A DNA stretch of 7,528 nt from JBBKWG01 sp037968835 (GTDB taxonomy: Bacteria; Pseudomonadota; Alphaproteobacteria; Rhodobacterales; Rhodobacteraceae): assembly GCA_037968835.1 (NCBI GenBank), contig JBBKWG010000135.1, positions 1 through 7,528 of the forward strand. The letters are read 5' to 3'. Of the stretch, positions 1 through 5,811 are shown piece by piece (the stretch's first letter is position 1; every line of letters begins with the position of its first letter). Below the pieces are notes generated by a model that saw nothing but the letters and a program-made list of their open reading frames with translations, was not told where the DNA came from and ran no database searches. The position numbers and the translations under genes are program-made.

Positions 1-549
1 GCGGAAGTTTTCGTCGCCGGTGCGAAGTTCGATCAGGTGCTGGAGCCGTTTGCGGTCAGGGCCGACGAGCTTGATACGGTTCAGTATGGATCGGACGACA
101 CCAAGACCCACCGCAAGATCAAGCATATCCTCGGCCAGCGCTACCATGACCGGGTCGGGCGGTTGCTGGTTTCGGAGTTGTTCACGGTCGGCGAGGGCGG
201 CTGGTCCGGCTTTCCGTCGCACAAGCACGACACCGACCGTCTGCCCGACGAAACCCGCCACGACGAAACCTACAACTTCCGCTTCAAGCCGAATTACGGT
301 TCCGGTGTGCAGATGTTGCAGCGCGACGACGGCAAGCCCGGCGATGCCTATCACATCGTTGACGGATCGACGATTTGCATTGATCGCGGCTATCATCCGT
401 GCGCGGTGCTGCCGGGCTATCAGATGTATTACTTCACCATCCTCGGCGGGCTGAGCCAGCGCTCTTTGGTGCAGTATTTCCAGCCCACCCATGCGGCCCA
501 GATTGAAACGATACCCGGCATCAAGGACATGATCGCGAAGTTCAAATGA
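1..549 (+). CDS. iolB: 5-deoxy-glucuronate isomerase IolB (5' truncated by window edge)
   Basis: The reading frame is open from base 1, so the N-terminus lies upstream; 182 codons are visible of a family that is usually about 260-270 residues. IolB converts 5-deoxy-D-glucuronate to 2-deoxy-5-keto-D-gluconate in cytoplasmic myo-inositol catabolism. The visible part is the C-terminal cupin half: a metal-site segment PSHKHD followed by DETRHDETYNFRF, and later DRGYHPCAVLPGYQMYY, all of which match the IolB/KduI-type bicupin pattern (His and Glu metal ligands, then the GYHP turn). An internal GTG at 37 could initiate but would begin in mid-domain, so it is not the start. The TGA stop (547-549) overlaps the ATG of the next gene (ATGA), which implies one operon with translational coupling. 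The family call is confident; catalysis is inferred from the family. Confidence 0.93.
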   Translation, partial: AEVFVAGAKFDQVLEPFAVRADELDTVQYGSDDTKTHRKIKHILGQRYHDRVGRLLVSELFTVGEGGWSGFPSHKHDTDRLPDETRHDETYNFRFKPNYGSGVQMLQRDDGKPGDAYHIVDGSTICIDRGYHPCAVLPGYQMYYFTILGGLSQRSLVQYFQPTHAAQIETIPGIKDMIAKFK

Positions 550-1376
550 GCCTTGCCACGCTGGCGGACGTGCTTCAACCGGCCTTGAAGGGCGGTTATG
601 CCGTCGGCGGTCTGGTGACGCTTGGCTGGGAGGACATGCGCGCTTTCGTCGCCGCCGCCGAGGCCGAGGATTGTCCCGTCATCCTTCAGGCCGGGCCCTC
701 TTGCCGCGCCCATACGCCGCTGCCGGTTCTCGGCGCGATGTTCCGGCACCTGGCCGAAAGCGCCTCGGTTCCGGTGGTGGCCCATCTCGATCACGGATAT
801 GCGCTGGATGAGTGCCGCGCCGCGCTCGATGTCGGTTTCACGTCGGTGATGTTCGATGGCTCCCGCCTGCCGCTTGCCGACAACATCCGCGAAACCGCAA
901 AGATCGTGCGTCTGGCCCATGACGCGGGCGCGTCGTGCGAGGGCGAGATCGGATTTGTCGGCTACGAGGCGGGCGCGGAGTCCTTGGGCACCGATCCCGC
1001 TGAGGCCGCGCAATTCGCCCGGGAAACGGGCGTCGATGCGATGGCGATCTCGGTTGGCAATGTCCATCTGCAACGCGATCAGAGCGGCGGTCTGGACGAG
1101 GCGAGCATTGCCGAGATCGAGGCGGCCACGGATGTCCCGCTGGTCATTCACGGCGGCTCCGGCGTGCCGTCCGCGCAACGTCGTCGCCTGGCGGCGACCA
1201 CCAATGTCTGCAAATTCAACATCGGCACCGAACTTCGGATGGCGTTCGGTGCGGCGCTGCGTAGGGCCGTCACCGCCGATCCCGCCCGATTCGATCGCGT
1301 CGAGATACTGAAGCAAACGCACGACCCGGTCATGGCCGCAACCCGCCGGGTGCTGCGCGAATTGCGCGGACGCTGA
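546..1376 (+). CDS. class II (zinc) ketose-bisphosphate aldolase family protein, probable IolJ-type 2-deoxy-5-keto-6-phosphogluconate aldolase
   Basis: This is a 276-residue TIM-barrel aldolase of the FbaA/GatY/IolJ class. Visible motifs are HLDHG (residues 80-84; D82 the likely catalytic acid/base, H83 a zinc ligand), SVMFDGS (100-106), GEIGFVGYEAG from 133 (E132/E134 region), AISVGNVHL (H174, second zinc His), VIHGGSG (H202, third zinc His) and KFNIGTE (223-229, phosphate-binding loop). The length is normal for the GatY/IolJ branch. The ATG overlaps the iolB stop by ATGA, so it is co-translated with an inositol enzyme. From that context I infer that it cleaves 2-deoxy-5-keto-6-phosphogluconate into dihydroxyacetone phosphate and malonate semialdehyde. 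A fructose- or tagatose-bisphosphate aldolase cannot be excluded from sequence alone. The family is near certain and the substrate about even odds. Confidence 0.9.
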   Translation: MSLATLADVLQPALKGGYAVGGLVTLGWEDMRAFVAAAEAEDCPVILQAGPSCRAHTPLPVLGAMFRHLAESASVPVVAHLDHGYALDECRAALDVGFTSVMFDGSRLPLADNIRETAKIVRLAHDAGASCEGEIGFVGYEAGAESLGTDPAEAAQFARETGVDAMAISVGNVHLQRDQSGGLDEASIAEIEAATDVPLVIHGGSGVPSAQRRRLAATTNVCKFNIGTELRMAFGAALRRAVTADPARFDRVEILKQTHDPVMAATRRVLRELRGR

Positions 1377-1471
1377 CTGAACGTCGTCCTGCTGGTGCGG
1401 ATTGCTCCGTGCGCGGGCCTTTGCTGTCGTCACGACTTGAACTTGGCGGTGGATGTGCATTCAGTGCGGAC
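1377..1471 (+). other. short intergenic gap between the aldolase and the di-heme peroxidase
   Basis: These 95 bases separate the aldolase stop from the peroxidase start. I see no convincing hairpin terminator with a T-run and no clear -35/-10 pair. The gap is longer than the overlaps elsewhere in the window, so the peroxidase could have its own promoter or be read through from the inositol operon. Confidence 0.4.
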
Positions 1472-2803
1472 ATGAAATTGCTTCGATCATTGCTGTGCGC
1501 TGTCGCCGTGCTGGGTCTCGCCCAGACCGCTCTGGCCGGCGATTTGCCCCGTCCGCTCGCCGATGCCGATTACGTTCCGGTCGATCCGGCCGAAGCGAAA
1601 CTGGGTCAGCTTTTGTTTTTCGATCCGATCCTGTCGGGCAATCGCAATATCTCATGCGCTACCTGTCATCATCCCAAATTCGCAACTGGCGACGGCGTTT
1701 CGCTTGGCATGGGCGAAGGCGGCATCGGACTTGGACCCGAGCGAAAGCCGGACGCCGGCAATATGCCCGAGCAGCGGATTCCGCGAAACTCACCGGGGCT
1801 GTTCAACCTCGGCGTCAAGGACCTGAGCGTCCTGTTCCACGATGGCCGTATCGAGGTCGATGAGACGCGTGCTTCGGGGCTGAGAACGCCGCTCGAGGAC
1901 GAGATGGTCACGGGGTTCGCCAATCTCCTGTCCGCGCAAACGATGTTTCCGGTCCTGTCGCCCGACGAAATGGCCGGTCACTATCAGGAGAACGATGTCT
2001 CGAAAGCCGTGCGCCAGGGTCGCTTGACCGGCGCGGCGGGCGCGTGGGACATCATCTCGCGACGCGTGGCGGATATCGACGACTACAGGCTATCATTCGA
2101 CGCGGTTTATCCCGAAATCGCTGCAGGCCAACCGATAGCCTTCACCGACATTTCCAACGCCATCGCCGCCTTCGTCGCGTCCGAATGGCGTGCGGACAAT
2201 TCAGCCTTCGACGTCTATCTGCGCGGCGAGGCGCTGCTTACACCGGCGGCGATGCGTGGACTTCAACTGTTCTACGGCGACGCGGGATGCAGTGCGTGCC
2301 ATTCCGGTCCGTTGCTGAGCGACCAGAGCTTTCACGCTATGGGACAGCCACAGCTTGGGCCCGGCAAGGCCGAGCGCTTCGAAAGCCATCAGCGCGATGT
2401 CGGCCGGATGCGCGTGACCGGGCGCACCGAGGACGCGTATGCGTTCCGCACGCCGGGCTTGCGCAATGTTACCAAGTCCGGGCCGTGGGGTCATGCCGGC
2501 GCATTTTCGGATCTCGGTGCGTTCGTTCGACACCACGTCGATCCAATTGCAGGACTTGACGGTTACAGGCCCCAGGCCGTTCTGCCAGATCTGGACGTTG
2601 GCAAGTCCGACTGGGCGATCCTCGACGACCCGGCCACACGGCGCGAGATCGCGGCTGCCATTACCGGCGAACCGCGCGCAATAGGCGAGGCCGAAATCGC
2701 CGATCTGCTGGCATTTCTGGACTCGCTGAGCGACGAAAATTCGCTGAAAGGTCGGCTTGGCATTCCCGAAAGCGTTCCAAGCGGGCTGCCGATTGATCGC
2801 TAA
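1472..2803 (+). CDS. exported di-heme cytochrome c peroxidase / MauG-superfamily protein
   Basis: From ATG 1472 the product is 443 residues. A frame-compatible GTG at 1409 would bury the signal peptide, so 1472 is preferred, although the Shine-Dalgarno match is weak. Residues 1-22 form a Sec signal (KLLRSLL, hydrophobic core, ALA then GD). Two c-type heme sites are visible: CATCH at 62-66 and CSACH at 273-277. Between them lies RNSPGLFNL then LFHDGR (121-126). After heme 2 come FHAMGQP (288-293), RTPGLRNVT (326-334) and GPWGHAGAF (337-345), matching the conserved C-terminal heme-pocket region of bacterial cytochrome c peroxidases and MauG. Family members reduce peroxide or, like MauG and MbnH, oxidise residues on partner proteins in the periplasm. 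The protein is longer than the common 330-380 residues, with a glycine-rich insert after heme 1 (about 75-100). The His in LFHDGR replaces the usual Trp of FWDGR. It is convergent with the neighbouring CRTAC1-type gene. The family is secure; the substrate is unknown. Confidence 0.93.
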   Translation: MKLLRSLLCAVAVLGLAQTALAGDLPRPLADADYVPVDPAEAKLGQLLFFDPILSGNRNISCATCHHPKFATGDGVSLGMGEGGIGLGPERKPDAGNMPEQRIPRNSPGLFNLGVKDLSVLFHDGRIEVDETRASGLRTPLEDEMVTGFANLLSAQTMFPVLSPDEMAGHYQENDVSKAVRQGRLTGAAGAWDIISRRVADIDDYRLSFDAVYPEIAAGQPIAFTDISNAIAAFVASEWRADNSAFDVYLRGEALLTPAAMRGLQLFYGDAGCSACHSGPLLSDQSFHAMGQPQLGPGKAERFESHQRDVGRMRVTGRTEDAYAFRTPGLRNVTKSGPWGHAGAFSDLGAFVRHHVDPIAGLDGYRPQAVLPDLDVGKSDWAILDDPATRREIAAAITGEPRAIGEAEIADLLAFLDSLSDENSLKGRLGIPESVPSGLPIDR

Positions 2804-4320
2804 TCCGGCGTGACAGCGCCCTTGTGCACAACAATCCGCGAATTTGCGGGCGCGCTGGTCCATTCCGACGCCGTCCCGTCCGGCCAAAGCACACGGACTT
2901 CCGCTGTCTCGGCATCGGCCAACCCGAAATGAACCGGTCCCGCCTGACCGCCCGCGTGCCCGCCTCCGACCGTGATCTCGCGCGTCTGAACGCCTTCGCC
3001 GGTGCGCACTTCGATCCAGCCACCGACCGCGCGGGTGTTTGCGCCATCCATGCGCGCCTCGACCCCAAGCCAGTTGCCGATGCCGTCGCTGACGTTCTGC
3101 CACAATTCCAACGGCGCTCTCCGGTTGACGACCACCAGATCGAGCCGTCCGTCGCCGTCGAAATCGGCCCGTGCCGCGCCGCGCGCGCGTTCGGTCGTAG
3201 CGATCCCGGCTTCGACGGACATCTCGCGAAACGTGCCGTCCGGCTGTTGCATCAGCAGGTTGTTCGGGTCCTTCATCGCATTCGACGGCATCTGATCGAC
3301 GTTGCCCTTGGCGATGAACAGATCGGGCAGGCCGTCATTGTTCACATCTCCGAATTCGGCGTGCCAGCCGGTCGAGGGACGGCCATCGTCGCCGACATGC
3401 GGTCGCTGGGCGTATGATCCGATGGCAAAGGGGGCCGAGGTCAACGTGCCGCCGGTATTGAACTGCAACAACTGGTCGCCCATCGAGGTCAGCATGACAT
3501 CGGGAAAGCCATCGCGGTTCACATCCTGGCTGGCGATTCCCATGCCCCAAAGCGACACCCTGGCCCAGCCATCAGCCTCGGTGCGTGGGGCGAGCGGCGA
3601 CAAGCGCCACATCTCCTCGAATCCGCCGCGTACGTAATAATGCCGGTCATTCGATATCCTCAGCTCCGGTTCGCCGCTGCGCTGCCAATCCGAGATCAGC
3701 ATCGAGAGCGCGCAATAGCCGGGATCAAGCAGGATCGGCGCGCCGTAGCCTTTGCCGTCCGGACGGTGGAGTTCGTTCACGTCGCACGCCTCGAACGGCC
3801 CGTCGGGGTCGTCGCGGTCGACGTAATTGCCGAACGCCAGCGTTGGCCAGCCATCGGCACTTTCCCACGTTGCGCTGAAAGCGGTGGTCCAGCGGTTTCC
3901 GGCGACAAGGGCCCAGTCAGCCGTCGCATCCGAAAACCCACACGCGCCATCGCCGCGCAAAAGCATGTTTGGCCCCACCCGCAATACGGCGAGGTCGAGA
4001 ATGTCGTCGCCGTCTATGTCGAGCGGATAGGCTCCGGTGACGCCGGTCAGATCGGCAATCGTGCCTTTGGCGAAAGCGATGGGCGCGCCAGCCTCGGGGG
4101 TATTATTGACCATAAGCAGGGCGGGTGCGGTGCCGCCCGCCGCGAAGAAATCGGGCAAGTCGTCGCCGTTGCAGTCGAAGACCGCCACGCCACCGCCGAC
4201 GAAGTGCTCCCAGTCGCCGACATAAGAGTGCTGGACCGGCAACGCGGCGCTTCGATCGACGAACAACGGGTCGGCATCGACCGCGCTGGCGGCCATCAAC
4301 AGGGCGAACGCAAGCTTCAC
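2800..4320 (-). CDS. exported CRTAC1-family protein: FG-GAP/VCBS repeats with C-terminal ASPIC/UnbV domain
   Basis: I place the start at GTG 4320-4318, giving 506 residues. It overlaps the TGA of the upstream regulator (GTGA) and directly begins a signal peptide (MKLAFALLMAASAV, likely cleavage VDA|D). The in-frame ATG at 4416 would add 32 Arg/Gly-rich residues inside the regulator gene and hide the signal. Repeated calcium-type loops of the FG-GAP/VCBS propeller occur at DCNGDDLPDFF (49-59), DIDGDDILDL (101-110), DVNRDGFPDVM (266-276), DVNNDGLPDLF (325-335) and DFDGDGRLDL (386-395). The C-terminus (about 415-500) has NWLGVEAR, GGWIEVRTG, REITVGGGHAGGQ and VRVLWPDG, typical of ASPIC/UnbV. Four cysteines (50, 127, 179, 203) could form periplasmic disulfides, and 15 tryptophans is high for the length. 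Such proteins are thought to be extracellular or periplasmic binding or scaffold proteins; no enzymatic role can be assigned. The TAG stop overlaps the convergent peroxidase stop. Confidence 0.92.
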   Translation of the reverse strand: MKLAFALLMAASAVDADPLFVDRSAALPVQHSYVGDWEHFVGGGVAVFDCNGDDLPDFFAAGGTAPALLMVNNTPEAGAPIAFAKGTIADLTGVTGAYPLDIDGDDILDLAVLRVGPNMLLRGDGACGFSDATADWALVAGNRWTTAFSATWESADGWPTLAFGNYVDRDDPDGPFEACDVNELHRPDGKGYGAPILLDPGYCALSMLISDWQRSGEPELRISNDRHYYVRGGFEEMWRLSPLAPRTEADGWARVSLWGMGIASQDVNRDGFPDVMLTSMGDQLLQFNTGGTLTSAPFAIGSYAQRPHVGDDGRPSTGWHAEFGDVNNDGLPDLFIAKGNVDQMPSNAMKDPNNLLMQQPDGTFREMSVEAGIATTERARGAARADFDGDGRLDLVVVNRRAPLELWQNVSDGIGNWLGVEARMDGANTRAVGGWIEVRTGEGVQTREITVGGGHAGGQAGPVHFGLADAETAEVRVLWPDGTASEWTSAPANSRIVVHKGAVTPD

Positions 4321-5597
4321 TGCGCCGCAACCTCGCGTGCGCCGGCAAGTTCGGTTTCCGTCACCAGTGACAGCGCAAGCGCCGCCGCGCCATGCGCCCA
4401 AAGCAGATCGCCCCACGCGTGAACCTCGATCGGCGGGGCGGCGCGGCCGGTGTTCAGCACCAGCTTGTCGAGTTCGGCAAGCGTGTCGTCGGCGTAGAGA
4501 TAATCATAGCGCATCCGCTCGCCCGACAGGATGATCAGCGCGGGGTCGAAAAGGTTGATGACGTTAGCCAGACCCACCGCCAGATACCGTCCCGCCCGCC
4601 GGAAGATCGAGCGCGCGGCGGTGTTTCCGGCCTTGGCGTGGTCATAGAGGCTTTCCAGCAGGATCGGCAGCGATTGCGCGTCCTTGTGGGTCCAGTTGAG
4701 CGCGGTCGTCGCTTCGCGGGCAAGGGCGTAGTCGGCGACATAGGCCTCCAGACAGCCGCGCTGGCCACAACGGCAAAGAGCGCCGTCAAGCTGAACCTTG
4801 GTGTGGCCAAGCTCCATTCCAAGCCCCATCGCGCCCCGGTAAAGACGATGGTTCAGAACGAACCCCATACCGACGCCATGCTCAATGGTGACAACCGCGA
4901 AATCCGCCATCTGCCGCCCGACCCCGAACCAGAGTTCGGCAAGGGCGACAAGGTTGGCGTCGTTGTCGACGGTGACGGGAAGACCAAGGCGGGAGCGCGC
5001 GACGCCTGCCAGGTCGACGTCGCCTTCGCGCAACAGCGGCGACCACAGGACGTGCCCGGTCCGGTTGTCGACAAATCCCGGCACCCCGATCCCCACCGCC
5101 GACAACGCCGACCGCTCGATCCCCGCGCGCGCCGTCACCTTGTCGAGGATGTTTTCGCTGGCATCCAGCAGCGCATCGGTTTCAAGCGCCGTGGTCGGCA
5201 TCGGCACGACATAGGACGCCACCAGATTGCCGGCGAAATTGACGATGGCGGCACTCAGTTCACGCTCCGACAGCTTGATGCCTGCGACGAGGTGCGCATC
5301 GGCACGCACCCCAAGCGCCACGGGCGGGCGGCCGCGGACGGTGTCGCCGGTCTCGCGCCGGACGGTGACTTCTTCAAGCAACCCGTCGCGGATCAGATCC
5401 GAGGTCAACGTCGTCACCGATGCCGGGCTGATCCCAAGCTCCTTGGCAATCTGAATGCGCGGCATCAGGCCAACGGCGCGCACCCGCTCGAAAATTTGCT
5501 GCCTGAGCGGGCGCATCGATTCCGAAAGCGGCGCAATCAGCGGCCCGACACCCTCGCGATCTTTGGACACATCGCCTGCTTCAACGGTCGGTTTCAT
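4317..5597 (-). CDS. ROK-family transcriptional regulator (NagC/XylR type)
   Basis: This is a 426-residue sugar-responsive regulator of the ROK (repressor, ORF, kinase) family. The N-terminal winged helix-turn-helix lies at about residues 44-76 (IQIAKELGISPASVTTLTSDL, then DGLLEE and a basic wing with RGRPPV). The ROK sugar-binding fold follows: GIGVPGFVDNRTG (169-181), DNDAN (211-215), MELGHTKV (261-268) and the zinc-binding CRCGQRGCLE (275-284). DNDAN keeps the aspartate used by ROK kinases, so residual kinase activity is not excluded. The ATG at 5597 has an AGGAAG Shine-Dalgarno at 5612-5607 with 9-nt spacing. It is divergent from the sugar ABC transporter and translationally coupled (GTGA) to the CRTAC1-type gene downstream. 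By family precedent it represses the neighbouring transporter and perhaps itself, with a sugar as inducer. The inducer is inferred, xylose or a related sugar being most likely given the XylF-like neighbour. Confidence 0.94.
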   Translation of the reverse strand: MKPTVEAGDVSKDREGVGPLIAPLSESMRPLRQQIFERVRAVGLMPRIQIAKELGISPASVTTLTSDLIRDGLLEEVTVRRETGDTVRGRPPVALGVRADAHLVAGIKLSERELSAAIVNFAGNLVASYVVPMPTTALETDALLDASENILDKVTARAGIERSALSAVGIGVPGFVDNRTGHVLWSPLLREGDVDLAGVARSRLGLPVTVDNDANLVALAELWFGVGRQMADFAVVTIEHGVGMGFVLNHRLYRGAMGLGMELGHTKVQLDGALCRCGQRGCLEAYVADYALAREATTALNWTHKDAQSLPILLESLYDHAKAGNTAARSIFRRAGRYLAVGLANVINLFDPALIILSGERMRYDYLYADDTLAELDKLVLNTGRAAPPIEVHAWGDLLWAHGAAALALSLVTETELAGAREVAAQ

Positions 5598-5712
5598 ATT
5601 AGTTCACTTCCTGAATTTAAGCAGAGGCATATCGTGCGAGTATTGCATGAAATCGCGCCTCCTTTGGTGGGCGAAGTGAAAAAACTGGTTGAATCGAGTA
5701 TTGTCAGCATTT

Positions 5713-5735
5713 TTTATTTTGACAACCAAAATTAA
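5713..5735. promoter_or_regulatory. probable ROK/XylR-type operator
   Basis: An inverted repeat TTTATTTTG-N5-CAAAATTAA has 9-bp arms with one mismatch; the inner 6 bp (ATTTTG/CAAAAT, 5716-5721 and 5727-5732) are perfect. AT-rich palindromes of this shape are typical of NagC/Mlc/XylR operators. It sits between a ROK gene and its presumed target and covers the TTGACA box, so a bound repressor would occlude RNA polymerase. Binding by this particular regulator is inferred. Confidence 0.6.
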
Positions 5736-5747
5736 CATTGGCATGTT
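5719..5747 (+). promoter_or_regulatory. candidate promoter of the sugar ABC transporter operon
   Basis: A perfect TTGACA (5719-5724) is followed after 17 bases by CATGTT (5742-5747), a weak match to TATAAT (3 of 6). Transcription would begin near 5754, leaving a leader of roughly 58 nt before the start codon. The -35 box lies inside the candidate operator. The weak -10 lowers confidence and may indicate a need for an activator. Confidence 0.45.
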
Positions 5748-5799
5748 CAGATGGTCAAACGAATCTGTCTGACCGGACCCCAAGCGGGACCGAATAACT

Positions 5800-5805
5800 G
5801 GGAGG
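5800..5805 (+). promoter_or_regulatory. strong ribosome binding site of the sugar-binding protein gene
   Basis: GGGAGG lies 6 bases before ATG 5812. It is the strongest Shine-Dalgarno in the window and fits a highly expressed periplasmic binding protein. It fixes the start at 5812, where the signal peptide begins. Confidence 0.75.
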
Positions 5806-5811
5806 ATTATC

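Larger units (their letters stand above)
5598..5811. promoter_or_regulatory. divergent regulatory region between the ROK regulator and the sugar ABC operon
   Basis: These 214 bases separate two divergent genes and contain an AT-rich patch (about 5676-5740) that stands out against the GC-rich coding DNA. The patch holds the inverted repeats and the TTGACA box listed separately. The half nearest the regulator (5598-5675) carries its Shine-Dalgarno, and I cannot assign its -35/-10 boxes with confidence. No conserved small gene is seen here. Confidence 0.75.

Noticed and set aside
429..1460. Long open frame on the minus strand opposite iolB and the aldolase
   Set aside because: Its translation is Arg/His/Gly/Gln-rich with no recognisable domain, and it lies opposite two genes with clear family motifs; it is a GC-rich shadow frame.
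1409..1471. GTG 1409 as the start of the di-heme peroxidase
   Set aside because: It would place 21 extra residues before a normal signal peptide; ATG 1472 starts exactly on the signal.
2201..3103. Minus-strand open frame spanning the junction of the convergent genes
   Set aside because: It overlaps the 3' ends of two recognised genes, has Arg-rich composition and no domain signature.
4321..4416. ATG 4416 as the start of the CRTAC1-type protein
   Set aside because: The added residues are Arg/Gly-rich, lie within the regulator gene, and bury the signal peptide that begins at GTG 4320.
3640..4422. Plus-strand open frame opposite the CRTAC1-type gene
   Set aside because: It is the complement of the FG-GAP repeats, with no family features or plausible ribosome binding site.
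4392..5735. 447-codon open frame on the plus strand opposite the ROK gene
   Set aside because: The translation is low-complexity Arg/Asp/Gly/His with no motifs, runs through the divergent regulatory region, and opposes a well-supported regulator.
5774..5792. Imperfect hairpin CGG-A-CCC / GGG-A-CCG in the transporter leader
   Set aside because: It has two 3-bp stems around an A-A mismatch, too weak to claim a riboswitch or attenuator.
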